From Streptomyces sp. CB01580 (GTDB lineage: Bacteria; Actinomycetota; Actinomycetes; Streptomycetales; Streptomycetaceae), in the NCBI RefSeq assembly GCF_001905795.1, contig NZ_LIXJ01000023.1, positions 1-64,000 on the forward strand: a stretch of 64,000 nt of DNA. Direction: 5' to 3'. The notes below the pieces were generated by a model, which saw only the letters and a program-made list of their open reading frames with translations, did no database searches and was not told the origin of the DNA. Shown in pieces: positions 55,661 to 63,915 of the stretch; within the stretch, counting starts at the first letter, position 1; each line of letters starts with the position of its first letter. Both the position numbers and the translations under genes were made by a program.

Positions 55661-57172
55661 GTGAACGCCGTACACGGACAGCAGCAGACCGCGGTCACCG
55701 GCCCGGGCCGCCCGCCCAGACCCGACCGGCTCTTCGACAGGGAGAACGAATGGGAGGCCCTGGTGTCCTTCGCCGGGGACCCCCATCCGGGACCGGACCT
55801 GGGCGTCGTCACGGGGCGCCCCCGCCAGGGCAAGACGCTCCTGCTGGAATCGGTGGCACGCGCCACGGGCGGGTTCTACTTCTGCGGTCAGCAGGCCACC
55901 GAGGCCGAGGCCCTGCGCAGGGTGGGCGAGGAGTACGCGCGCCACCGCGAGGCCGGGCGGCCCGGCCCCTGGCGCGGCTGGAAGGAGTGCCTCGACGCTC
56001 TGCTGGCCCTGGGCGACGACCGGCCCCTGCCCGTCGTCATCGACTCGTTCCCCGACCTCGTCGCGGCGAGCCCGGCTCTCCCGTCCGTCATCCAGGGCGC
56101 CCTCCGGCACTCCGACCGGCCGCCGCCCGGGAACCGTGCGCGCCTGCTGCTCGCCGGTGAGACCGCGCCGGTCATGACCCGGCTGTTCGCCTCGTCCGCA
56201 CCGCTGCGCGCCCTCACCCGCCTCGTACTCGACATCCGGCCCCTGGACTTCCGCGAGGCCGCACGACTGTGGGGGATCGACGACCCGAGGCTCGCCTTCC
56301 TCGTCCACACCGTGGTCGGAGGCACGCCCGCCTACCGGCACGACTACGTGAACGACGATGTCCCCGCAGGCCTCGACGATTTCGACGCCTGGGTCTGCCG
56401 CACCGTGCTGAATCCGCGCATGCCGCTGTTCCACGAGGCCCGCCACCTGCTCGACGAGGAGACCGGGCCCCGGGGCCGCGTCATCTGCCACTCCGTGCTC
56501 ACCGCCCTGGCCATGGGCTGCACGACCCACGGCGGGGCGGCCGCCTTCCTGGGACAGCAACTCACCGACACCTCACGTGCCCTGGCCGTGCTTCGCGACC
56601 GCGGTCTGCTCCGGTCCCAGCCGGACGGACTGCAGCCGGGAATCACACGCCACCACATCGCCGACCCGCTCCTCTCCTTCGAGCACGCCGTGGCACGTCC
56701 GCGCAGGGCCGCCCTCGAACAGAGCGATGCCGAAACCGTGTGGCGGGAGGCGCGGACCGACTTCGACATGCTGGTCGCAGGACGCCGGTTCGCCCAGGTC
56801 TGCCGGGACTGGGCCGCCTCGTACGCCGACTGGACCGCCCTCGGGGCCGACCGGGTCACCGCGGCGCACGGCTCCCTCAGCGACCCGTCGGCGACCGCCG
56901 GGCTCGACGCCGAGGTCGTGGTCCGCCGCAAGGAAGGTCTCCTGAGCGGCCCCCTCCTGTCCCTGGGGATCGCGCGCTGGAACACCAGCATGGACATGCA
57001 CCATCTGCAGCGCCTGCGCCGTGTCCTGGAGCGTCTCGAACCCCGCGACGGGACCGGCCGTGTCAGCCTGGCGCTCTACGGCGCCGCCGGGTTCAGCCCC
57101 GAGCTGCACGCGGCCCGCGCACGGGGCGAGGTCATGCTCGTCGACCTCGAACGCCTCTACCGGGGCGTCTGA
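55661..57172 (+). CDS. AAA+ ATPase with DUF234-type C-terminus
   Basis: 503 residues. GTG 55661 is preferred because GGAGGT ends 7 bases before it; GTG 55652 is in frame too. FDRENEWEAL and the P-loop TGRPRQGKTLLLESVA begin an archaeal-type ATPase domain; PVVIDSFPDLV is Walker B-like, followed by VGGTPAYRHDYV and a winged-helix part (TRALAVLRDRGLLRS). The C-terminal 130 residues (FAQVCRDWAASYA, DAEVVVRRKEGLL) look like the DUF234 nuclease-like module. Function of bacterial members is unknown. It lies inside the stress island and may be regulated with it. Confidence 0.85.
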   Translation: MNAVHGQQQTAVTGPGRPPRPDRLFDRENEWEALVSFAGDPHPGPDLGVVTGRPRQGKTLLLESVARATGGFYFCGQQATEAEALRRVGEEYARHREAGRPGPWRGWKECLDALLALGDDRPLPVVIDSFPDLVAASPALPSVIQGALRHSDRPPPGNRARLLLAGETAPVMTRLFASSAPLRALTRLVLDIRPLDFREAARLWGIDDPRLAFLVHTVVGGTPAYRHDYVNDDVPAGLDDFDAWVCRTVLNPRMPLFHEARHLLDEETGPRGRVICHSVLTALAMGCTTHGGAAAFLGQQLTDTSRALAVLRDRGLLRSQPDGLQPGITRHHIADPLLSFEHAVARPRRAALEQSDAETVWREARTDFDMLVAGRRFAQVCRDWAASYADWTALGADRVTAAHGSLSDPSATAGLDAEVVVRRKEGLLSGPLLSLGIARWNTSMDMHHLQRLRRVLERLEPRDGTGRVSLALYGAAGFSPELHAARARGEVMLVDLERLYRGV

Positions 57173-57276
57173 TCCCTCTCCGGTGCCGGGGCCGGTACCG
57201 GCGACGGGATCGGACCCCGGCCCCGTCCGGGGCGCTTCCGCGGGGCCGGACCCCGTTTCCGGACGGTCCCGGCCAT

Positions 57277-57290
57277 GGGCCGATCGGCCC
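57277..57290. promoter_or_regulatory. Candidate OsdR/DevR-like box 3 (perfect palindrome)
   Basis: GGGCCGATCGGCCC, perfectly palindromic over all 14 bases, in the 494-bp spacer between the AAA ATPase and hsp20, about 380 bp before the hsp20 start and about 150 bp before a small frame at 57442. A weaker match (GCGGCCGACCCCGGCC) lies near 57554-57569, closer to hsp20. Confidence 0.55.
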
Positions 57291-57441
57291 CTCCATGCTG
57301 TGGCCCACTCGGCACTGCGGTGTCCCGGCCCGCGGAGCGATCGTGGAAGTCGGACGGGACGCAGGTCCCGGATCGCCCCGGAGCGGCGGGAGCGGTTCCG
57401 TCTTCCGGAGAAGCGATTTCGCCTCCCGAAGAGGTGAGAAC

Positions 57442-57543
57442 CATGTGGCGCACACGGATCCGGATCCGGATCCGGCCGAGGAGCCCCCGCAGACCCCCCG
57501 AGCCGGATCTGCGCACGCCTTCCGGCCGCCCCATGCCCTACTG
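57442..57543 (+). CDS. Possible 33-residue Arg-rich small protein
   Basis: ATG 57442 has GAGGTGAG upstream and follows a candidate OsdR box. The product begins MWRTRIRIRIRPR, where RIRIRI comes from three repeats of GGATCC-like hexamers, and ends RPMPY. It is strongly basic with alternating Arg/Ile. I do not recognise a family, and it may be a chance frame. Confidence 0.25.
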
Positions 57544-57666
57544 AGGACCGGCAGCGGCCGACCCCGGCCAAGAACCCCTCGTGGAACGGGCCGCCGCGAG
57601 CGTCACGGACCAGGGCGGACGGAGACGAGCGACGGCGTGGCCGCCGCGGGAAAGGATGAGGACACC

Positions 57667-58119
57667 ATGTCAGGAACTCACCCGGAGCGCAGGCACGGCC
57701 GCTTCCCCGACCTCACGGACTGGTTCGGGACGGATTTCCCCCGCTTCCCGTGGCGGTCCGCGCCCGATGCCCACACCATCCCGATCGAGATGAGCAGCAA
57801 GGAGGGGCAGTACACACTGCGCGCCGAACTGCCCGGGATGGACCCGGAGAAGGACATCCACATCACGGTCGAGGGCGACACCCTCACCGTCGGGGCCGAG
57901 CACACCGAGAGCAAGGAGGAGAAGGACCACTCCGAGTTCCGCTACGGCTCGTTCCACCGCACGGTCCGTCTCCCCGCCCGCATTCCGCCCGACGGGGTCG
58001 AGGCGGAGTACGAGGACGGCATCCTCACCATGCGCGTGACGCTGGAGTCCGGGGCGGGGCAGGCCGCACACCGTATCCCGGTGAAGAGGATCACGGCCGA
58101 CGGCCACAGGGACGCCTGA
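57667..58119 (+). CDS. hsp20: Hsp20/alpha-crystallin small heat-shock protein
   Basis: 150 residues, ATG 57667 with GATGAGGA upstream. The alpha-crystallin domain spans about residues 42-135: YTLRAELPGMDPEKDIHI, FRYGSFHRTVRLPARI, and the GILTMRV strand; an IPV motif (HRIPVKRI) at the C-terminus mediates oligomer contacts. ATP-independent chaperone. In mycobacteria the equivalent (Acr, HspX) is the most strongly DosR-induced gene, and this one lies between universal stress genes, so hypoxic induction is likely. Confidence 0.95.
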   Translation: MSGTHPERRHGRFPDLTDWFGTDFPRFPWRSAPDAHTIPIEMSSKEGQYTLRAELPGMDPEKDIHITVEGDTLTVGAEHTESKEEKDHSEFRYGSFHRTVRLPARIPPDGVEAEYEDGILTMRVTLESGAGQAAHRIPVKRITADGHRDA

Positions 58120-58179
58120 CGGAGACGCCCGACGAAGACGGGTGGCCGAGGCGCGTGGCACCGACGGGGACCCGCTCCG

Positions 58180-58210
58180 GGCCCGGCCCTGCGGGCCCCG
58201 GGGCCGGGCC
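58180..58210. terminator. Convergent terminator between hsp20 and usp
   Basis: GGCCCGGCCC (58180-58189) pairs perfectly with GGGCCGGGCC (58201-58210) around an 11-base loop, in the gap between hsp20 and the convergent stress protein gene. Confidence 0.7.
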
Positions 58211-58291
58211 GCACTGTCCGTCGCGTACGGCGCGGCCCCACCCCCGCCCCTCGTATGCATGCCGTGGCCCGCACCGCGGGCGGGAGGAGGC

Positions 58292-59167
58292 TCACGTGTG
58301 GGCGACGACGGCGACCGGGGCGGTGGAGTGGTGGAGCATCGCGTGGGTCACCGGACCGATGTGCCCCCCGATCCGGGACCGGCGGACGCGGCGGCCGACG
58401 ACCACGAGAGCCGCCGCGGCGCCCGCTTCCAGCAACTGCTCGGCCGGACGTCCGATCTCGGACCGGGCGTCGAGGGCGACCGCCGGACACCTGTCGCGCC
58501 AGGGCTTCAGCAGGTCGTCCAGCTCGTTCTTCATGGCCTCGGCCATCTGCGCGTGGCCTTCCGGGCTGTACGCGGCTCCGTAACCGGCCAGCGGGGGCGG
58601 CGTCCAGCTGTGTACCGCGACGAGCGCGCAACGCCGCAGTGACGCCTCCTCGAACGCGAAGGCGAGCAGGGCGTCGCACGGATGACCGGGGTCGACGCCC
58701 ACGACCACGCCGCCCTCGGGGTGCCCCTCGCGCGGGCCCGGCCCCACGTCCTCCGTGGCACGCACCAGAACGACCGGCCGCTCCAGGGCGTGGACGACCG
58801 CCATGCAGACGGAACCGAGCACGACACCCGCGAGGGTGCCCAGTCCCCGGGAGCCGAGGACCAGCATGTCCGCGTCCGCCGCGGCACCGGCCAGAGCCGC
58901 CGCCGGACGGCCGCCGAGCGATTCGGAGCCGATCCGCAGCCGCGGGTGCCGTGCCAGCAGTTCCTCGCGGGCAGCGCGCAGCAGCGGGTCGGCGTCCCCG
59001 TGACGCGGCCCCGGTCCGGCCGAGGGGACACCGAGGACCGTGAACGTCTCCTCGACATGGACGAGATGCAGGGGCACGCCGCGCAGGACCGCCTCCCGCG
59101 CGGCCCAACGGGACGCCGCGACGCTCTCCGCGGTTCCGTCGAAGCCGACGACGATGCGTGGGTTCAT
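58292..59167 (-). CDS. Universal stress protein, tandem UspA domains
   Basis: 291 residues, ATG 59165-59167 behind GGAGGAGG. Domain 1 (IVVGFDGTAESVAASRWA to about 145) has LVLGSRGLGTLAGVVLGSVC, the full G-2x-G-9x-G-S ATP loop; domain 2 (VVVGVDPGHPCDALLAFAFE to the end) has VVGRRVRRSRIGGHIGPVTH, a weaker loop. This is the second of three tandem USPs in the island. Directly upstream on the same strand is the remnant of a CBS gene. Confidence 0.94.
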   Translation of the reverse strand: MNPRIVVGFDGTAESVAASRWAAREAVLRGVPLHLVHVEETFTVLGVPSAGPGPRHGDADPLLRAAREELLARHPRLRIGSESLGGRPAAALAGAAADADMLVLGSRGLGTLAGVVLGSVCMAVVHALERPVVLVRATEDVGPGPREGHPEGGVVVGVDPGHPCDALLAFAFEEASLRRCALVAVHSWTPPPLAGYGAAYSPEGHAQMAEAMKNELDDLLKPWRDRCPAVALDARSEIGRPAEQLLEAGAAAALVVVGRRVRRSRIGGHIGPVTHAMLHHSTAPVAVVAHT

Positions 59168-59199
59168 GACGACCTCCTCCGGCCCGGCGCGGCCCTGGC

Positions 59200-59575
59200 C
59201 GGCCCTGGCCGGGGCCGCGCCGGACGCGTGCTCGGGGAATCCGTCCCCGTCTCCGGCAGGTGCGGACGTCCACTGCTGGGGGCCGACAGGACATCGGCGG
59301 CGGTGCGCCGGATCCCGGCCGGAACGACGGGCGCCGATCCACCGGCCGGCGGACCACCGGCCGGCGGACCGGCGGCGTACGCGGATACGGCTGTCGGGAC
59401 AGGGCCTGCGGAGCCCGGACCCGTTCCGCTTCCGGACGCCCCGTCGCCCGTCGGCCCGGCGGGTCGCTCCCGGACACGACACCGACCACACGGTCCTCCT
59501 CGCCGAGGACGGGTGGGAGACGGCGGGCACGACCGAGACGATCTCGTCGGTCGTCGGGTCACCGACTGCGACGGG
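59200..59575 (-). pseudogene. Decayed CBS-domain protein gene
   Basis: Three recognisable CBS-protein fragments lie in order on the minus strand but in different frames: VAVGDPTTDEIVSVVPA (about 59571-59521), PVLGEEDRVVGVVSGSDPP (59512-59455), and RTAADVLSAP (59307-59278). The loop between the first two (normally some 20 residues) is missing and there are frameshifts, so no product is made. The intact CBS-BON genes at 54162 and 61210 show what it once resembled (DVMT, VVGVVSEADLL, ELMSSP). Confidence 0.6.
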
Positions 59576-59587
59576 TCTCACGGCCGC

Positions 59588-59675
59588 TCCTCCCGCCGCC
59601 TCGCGGGGGCCCTGCGTCCACGTCCAGGATGAGATGCCCTTGGCGATTCCTCCCGCCGCCTCGCGGGCGCCCTGC
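59588..59675. repeat. 28-bp direct repeats 60 bp apart
   Basis: TCCTCCCGCCGCCTCGCGGG and the following GGCCCTGC-like bases occur at 59588-59615 and again at 59648-59675, with one difference, exactly 60 bp apart. Each copy includes a small hairpin (CCCGC-CGCCTC-GCGGG). They lie upstream of the CBS remnant and downstream-facing of the stress gene at 59926. Confidence 0.65.
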
Positions 59676-59768
59676 CGAGACCCGCACGGGCGAAACGCCG
59701 CAGGTATTCCACCAGCCACGATCCGCCGGGCCGCACCCGGGGAAGGAGGGCCGAACGGGGCGCGGCAG

Positions 59769-59832
59769 GGGCCGGTCGGCCCGGTTCGGGCGCCCCGACG
59801 GGGCAGGATGGGACGAAAGGGACCGTCGGCCC
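59769..59832. promoter_or_regulatory. Candidate OsdR/DevR-like boxes upstream of usp at 59926
   Basis: GGGCCGGTCGGCCC (59769-59782, all six pairs of both arms complementary) and GGGACCGTCGGCCC (59819-59832) lie 157 and 107 bp before the start codon. A third, looser site GGGACGAAAGGGAC (59810-59823) overlaps the second and is closest to the mycobacterial GGGAC half-site form. The remaining spacer (59833-59925) shows no gene. Confidence 0.55.
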
Positions 59833-59925
59833 CCGGTCGGTCCTGAGCGGCCCCTGCGTGCGCGGCGCCCGGAAGTGCGCGGCGTGGGAGCCGACCCACC
59901 GACGCCACTCGGCCAGGAGGAAACC

Positions 59926-60828
59926 ATGGAAGGCAGCAACGGCCGCCCCGAACTGGGCTCCGTCGTGGTCGGCGTCGACGGCTCCGAGCCGGCCCGCCGT
60001 GCGGTGCTCTGGGCGGCGGACGAGGCGGCACGCCGGGGCACCCTGCTCCACATCGTCCACGGCGCGGACACCGACACCCGGAGCCTCTACCTCTCGGCGG
60101 ACAGCATCGAGGGGGTGCGCAGCGCGGGCTACGAACTGCTGCGGGACACGGCGGCCGTCGTCGCGGAACGGTTCCCCGGCCTGCGCGTCACCGCGGAGTT
60201 CAGCCGCAGCGCGCCCGTGCCCAGCCTGCAACGGACCGCGGGGCTCCGTGGCACCGTGGTGGTCGGCAGCCGGGGGCTGGGCGGGTTCGCCTACCTCATG
60301 CTCGGATCCGTCGGGCTGAGGACCGTCGCGGCGGCCACGACACCCGTCGTCGTGGTCAGGGGCGAGGACGACGGGACGGCCACCGGTGTCGTCCTCGCCG
60401 CCGTCCGCGACGAGAACGACACCGAGTGTCTCCGGTACGCGGCGTGCGAGGCGGAGATCCGCGGGGCGACGCTGCGCCTGCTCCACGTATGGAACGTGTT
60501 CGAGTCCGCCGGGGTCGCCGCGCCCATGCTCGACGGCGTCGGCAGTGTCGTCGGCGAAGGCGCCCGCCATCTGACGCCCCTGACCGACCTGATCCGCGAG
60601 GAGTTCCCGGGACTGTCCGTGCGGGCGGACGCCGAGAAGAGCCTGTCCGTGGCCGCGGCGCTGGTGGAGGCGTCGCGCCACGCGGACCTGCTGGTGATGG
60701 GCGGACGGCGGTCGCCCGGGTACATCGGCCCCACGCTCGGCCGCGCCACGCACAGCCTGGTGCACCACGCGCACTGCCCCGTACAGCTCATTCCGCGGCG
60801 CCGGGCCGGGCAGCACAGCGAGTCATGA
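59926..60828 (+). CDS. Universal stress protein, tandem UspA domains
   Basis: 300 residues, ATG 59926 with CAGGAGG upstream. Domain 1 starts SVVVGVDGSEPARRAVLWAA and has VVVGSRGLGGFAYLMLGSVG; domain 2 has LLVMGGRRSPGYIGPTLGRA. It is closest in layout to the gene at 53213 (both have SLYLS in the same place and a His-Cys-Pro-Val end), so the two are probably duplicates. Multiple candidate OsdR boxes precede it, which makes it the best-supported target of the regulator here. Confidence 0.94.
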   Translation: MEGSNGRPELGSVVVGVDGSEPARRAVLWAADEAARRGTLLHIVHGADTDTRSLYLSADSIEGVRSAGYELLRDTAAVVAERFPGLRVTAEFSRSAPVPSLQRTAGLRGTVVVGSRGLGGFAYLMLGSVGLRTVAAATTPVVVVRGEDDGTATGVVLAAVRDENDTECLRYAACEAEIRGATLRLLHVWNVFESAGVAAPMLDGVGSVVGEGARHLTPLTDLIREEFPGLSVRADAEKSLSVAAALVEASRHADLLVMGGRRSPGYIGPTLGRATHSLVHHAHCPVQLIPRRRAGQHSES

Positions 60829-61209
60829 CGGGTGCCGGACACCGGCCGACGGGCGCAGGACACCGGCGACCCGTGGCCGACCGCGCCGTGGCGGCCCTCT
60901 CGGAGATGTCCACGCCGCCGTGCGCCGGACGCCGTCGGGCCATCTGCCGGCGTGCCTGAAGGGGGTTTGGGAGGTGGTGGTGGACGGCCGGGTGCTCGCC
61001 GATCCCGAGGAGGTGCCTGCGGAGGCGGGGGCCCGGTGCGTGCGGACCGGGTTCCGGGAGCCCCGTGGCCCACATGCGTGAGAAGGCCGCCGGGGGACCC
61101 GGACACCCGGCGACGGTCGCGGGTGGCGCCTCGGGCCGACGGCGACCCGGGGCACGGGACCCGGGACCCGGCACACATCGGGGCCCCGGGCGAACCGGGG
61201 ACGGGGCAC
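60829..61209. other. Spacer without a supportable gene
   Basis: 381 bp between the converging stress protein and CBS-BON genes. Frames with translation such as GVWEVVVDGRVLADPEEVP (about 60960-61020) are protein-like in composition but match nothing I recognise and lack a start with a binding site. A GC-rich stretch with several CCCGGG blocks near 61150-61200 may terminate both transcripts. Confidence 0.4.
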
Positions 61210-61833
61210 TCAGGCGGATTCCACGCGCACGTCCACGACGCCCTCGACGGCACGGACGGCCCGGACCAACAGCGGCAGCAGGGCACGGTTGGGGAAGGGC
61301 CCCCGAAGGGTCACGACCCCGTCCAGCACGTCGAACTCCACACGGTCCGGGACGGGCAGCCCGGCGAACACGGCGGACCGGATCTCCTCGCCCAGCTCCT
61401 CGTCGGGCCGCAGGAACACCTTCAGCAGGTCGCTGCGGCTCACGACGCCCTCCAGCATCCCGAGGCGGTTCACGACGGGCAGACGCTTGACCTGCCTGCG
61501 CGCCATGATCCGGGCGGCCTCGGCGAGCGTGGCGTCGGCGTGGACCGTGACGGCCGGGCTCGACATCAGCTCCTCGGCCAGCACCGCATCGGCCTTGGAC
61601 GCCTCCTCGACCCCGCGGGGCGGCGCCGGACCGTCCTCGCGGAACTCCTCCTTGGGCAGCAGGTCCGCCTCGGAGACGACGCCGACGACACGGCCCTCGC
61701 CCTCGAGCACCGGCACCGCGCTGACCTTCCACGCGTGCATCAGCTCGACGATCTCCTTGTACGAGGCATCACGGCCGATGGCCACGGCCGTATGGGTCAT
61801 CACATCGCTGACGGTGTACCGGGACGCGGCCAT
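61210..61833 (-). CDS. CBS-pair protein with C-terminal BON domain
   Basis: 207 residues, ATG 61831-61833 with AGGAG upstream. CBS1: SDVMTHTAVAIGRDASYKEI to RVVGVVSEADLLPKEEF; CBS2: AEELMSSPAVTVHADATLAE to GVVSRSDLLKVFLRPDEE; BON-like end DGVVTLRGPFPNRALLPL and VEGVVDVRVES. It is a paralogue of the gene at 54162. Adenosine-nucleotide sensing is the family expectation. It is 109 bp downstream of the cNMP-binding gene on the same strand and may share its transcript. Confidence 0.92.
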   Translation of the reverse strand: MAASRYTVSDVMTHTAVAIGRDASYKEIVELMHAWKVSAVPVLEGEGRVVGVVSEADLLPKEEFREDGPAPPRGVEEASKADAVLAEELMSSPAVTVHADATLAEAARIMARRQVKRLPVVNRLGMLEGVVSRSDLLKVFLRPDEELGEEIRSAVFAGLPVPDRVEFDVLDGVVTLRGPFPNRALLPLLVRAVRAVEGVVDVRVESA

Positions 61834-61942
61834 GACGTGCTCCTGGGGCGTGGTTCCGGGCAGTGGTACGACGGGCGGACGGGGCGTGGGTCCCGGGGAC
61901 CGGAGGACCGTGCGACCGGCACGGGGCGCGCCCCACGACTCC

Positions 61943-62398
61943 TCAGAGGGAACCGCCGCCGTGCGGGGCGTAGAGGTCGAGCAGACGAACCCGCGCGGCC
62001 TGCAGCCGGTGGGCGAGAACCTGTCCGACCCAGTGGCCGACGGCCGAACCGAAGGCGGGGTCCGCGTCCATCATCATGCGTATGGTCGCGGCCTCGAACT
62101 CGTGGGTGCGGACCGGAGTCATCGTCTCCGCTCCGAGGTGCCACAGGTAGGGTTCGAAGAGCCAGGACCAGCCCACCAGTTCACCGGGTCCCAGATTCTC
62201 GATCGAGGCCGGTCGGCCGCCCGGGACACGGAAGTCCAGGGTGACGGCGCCCGAGCGCAGGATCCAGAAGCGGTCCGCGAAGTCCCCCTCGTCGAAGAGA
62301 CGGACGCCTTGGTCGAAGTTGACCTCCCGGCCCACGCGCAGCAACCGTGTGCGGTACTGGGCGGGCAGGGCGGTGACACGGGTCGGAGAAGTGCTCAT
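61943..62398 (-). CDS. Cyclic-nucleotide-binding domain protein without HTH
   Basis: 151 residues, ATG 62396-62398 with AGGAGG upstream. It is essentially one cNMP-binding beta-roll: LLRVGREVNFDQGVRLFDEG, ADRFWILRSGAVTLDF, IENLGPGELVGWSWLFEP, then a C-helix region (VGHWVGQVLAHRLQAARVRL). The Crp-type DNA-binding domain is absent, and the phosphate-binding cassette lacks the canonical RxxSxxA arginine-serine, so nucleotide binding is doubtful. Two candidate OsdR boxes lie 61-96 bp upstream, an ideal place for activation. Confidence 0.88.
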   Translation of the reverse strand: MSTSPTRVTALPAQYRTRLLRVGREVNFDQGVRLFDEGDFADRFWILRSGAVTLDFRVPGGRPASIENLGPGELVGWSWLFEPYLWHLGAETMTPVRTHEFEAATIRMMMDADPAFGSAVGHWVGQVLAHRLQAARVRLLDLYAPHGGGSL

Positions 62399-62448
62399 CG
62401 ACAGCCTCCTGTGGGTGGGTCCGGGGTCAGCATCGCCGGGCGAACGGT

Positions 62449-63915
62449 TCAGGGACATGGGCCGACCGGCCCCTGTCGCGGTTCCGTCCGGCCCCGCCCG
62501 GCCGGACGGCCTTGCCGCACGGATCGGGACGGGCCGGGCGGCTCCCCGCGCCGGTCCGCGCGGCCGGGCGGGACGGACTGGCGGCCGTCCCCCGCGAGAC
62601 GCGCCTCGATGCACCGGCGGACCTCCGCCGTGAGCGAGACCAGACGCTGGGAGAACTCCGCTCTCGGCGCGACGGGTGCCCGTACGGCACGGGCCCGGGG
62701 CGGCAGGGTCGCGAGATCGGCGGTGAACCGCTTCCGGGCCGCGGCCGGCCCGGTGCGGGGCGAGGTGCGGCGTCCCTCCCGCATGACCGCCTCCAGCAGC
62801 GGGTCCGCGCCGGGCGGCGGCGGCTCGTCGACGAGAGCGACGAGATCCGCCCGGCCCGGCCGCCGGAACACCTGTTTGCGGCCCGGGGCCGTCACCTTGG
62901 CCGACGACAGCTTCATCACCGGGCGGCCGTCGTACTCGACCAACTTGTACGCGGAGTCCAGGTACGGCGCGTCCGCGCTGACGCCGACCCGGGTGCCGAC
63001 CGCGAACGTGTCGACGGGCGCCCCCGCGCGCACCAGTTCGTCCACCGCGAACTCGTCGAGACCACCGCTCGCCACGATCCGGGTCTCCCGGAGCCCGGCG
63101 GCGTCGAGCACGGCCCTGGCCCGCACGGCCAGGTCCCCGAGGTCCCCGCTGTCGAGGCGGACGGCGCACCCCGGGCCGAGTCCCAGCTCGCGCAGCACCC
63201 TCGCCGCCGTCTCCACGCCCGCCACGGTGTCGTACGTGTCCACGAGCAGGGTCACCGGGCCGGGGTGGGACCGGGCGAAGGCCCGGAACGCGTCCTCCTC
63301 GGAGTCGAACGCCTCCACGTACGAGTGGGCCATCGTGCCGACCGCGGTCAGGCCCTCGGCATGCGCGGCCGCCACGTCGCTGGTCCCGGCGAAACCGACC
63401 ATGGCCCCCAGCCGGGCGGCCTGATGCCCGGCCTCGATGCCGTGCGTGCGTCGCAGGGAGAAGTCCACGACCGGGCGCCCGTCGGCGGCCAGCACGCACC
63501 GTGCGCACTTGGAGGCCACGGCGGTCTGGTGGCTCACCTGGTTGAGCACGTACGTCTCCACGAGCTGGGCCTGCGGAAGAGGGGCGGTGATCTCCAGCAG
63601 CGGCTCACCGGCCAGTACGACGCGCCCCTCGGGCACCGCCCGAACCTCGCCCTCGAACTCCAGGCCGAGCAGCGGTGCCAGCTCCTCGTGCCGCTGTCCC
63701 GTCACGGAGGCGAACACGGCCACGTCCTCCGCGTCCACCCGGTAGTCGGCGAGACAGGCGAGCACCGGTTCCAGGCCCGCGCAGACCAGGAACCCCCGGT
63801 CCGGCGGCAGTTCGCGGACGAACAGGCTGAACGTGGCGGGCCCCGTCATGCCCTCGCGCAGATAGGACCGGGCCATGGTGACCTCGTAGAGGTCGGTGCT
63901 CGTGGCCTTCGACAT
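62449..63915 (-). CDS. pncB: Nicotinate phosphoribosyltransferase
   Basis: 488 residues from ATG 63913-63915, with GGAGGAGGG 8 bases upstream; GTG 63924 is too close to it. Conserved segments: TSTDLYEVTMARSYL (substrate loop), SLRRTHGIEAGHQAAR, GFAGTSDVAA, DTYDTVAGV and RLDSGDLGDLAVRAR (PRPP site). It makes nicotinate mononucleotide in NAD salvage. M. tuberculosis has pncB2 in its DosR regulon, so its place here fits. The last 40 residues are a low-complexity Arg/Pro/Gly tail, and the final codons run through a candidate OsdR box. Confidence 0.95.
   Translation of the reverse strand: MSKATSTDLYEVTMARSYLREGMTGPATFSLFVRELPPDRGFLVCAGLEPVLACLADYRVDAEDVAVFASVTGQRHEELAPLLGLEFEGEVRAVPEGRVVLAGEPLLEITAPLPQAQLVETYVLNQVSHQTAVASKCARCVLAADGRPVVDFSLRRTHGIEAGHQAARLGAMVGFAGTSDVAAAHAEGLTAVGTMAHSYVEAFDSEEDAFRAFARSHPGPVTLLVDTYDTVAGVETAARVLRELGLGPGCAVRLDSGDLGDLAVRARAVLDAAGLRETRIVASGGLDEFAVDELVRAGAPVDTFAVGTRVGVSADAPYLDSAYKLVEYDGRPVMKLSSAKVTAPGRKQVFRRPGRADLVALVDEPPPPGADPLLEAVMREGRRTSPRTGPAAARKRFTADLATLPPRARAVRAPVAPRAEFSQRLVSLTAEVRRCIEARLAGDGRQSVPPGRADRRGEPPGPSRSVRQGRPAGRGRTEPRQGPVGPCP
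62459..62494. promoter_or_regulatory. Candidate OsdR/DevR-like box pair for the cNMP gene
   Basis: GGGCCGACCGGCCC (62459-62472) and GTTCCGTCCGGCCC (62481-62494, two mismatches) start 22 bp apart, 61 and 83 bp before the ATG of the gene at 61943-62398. They lie inside the 3' end of the upstream pncB gene, so the coding end there may be shaped by the operator. Confidence 0.55.
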
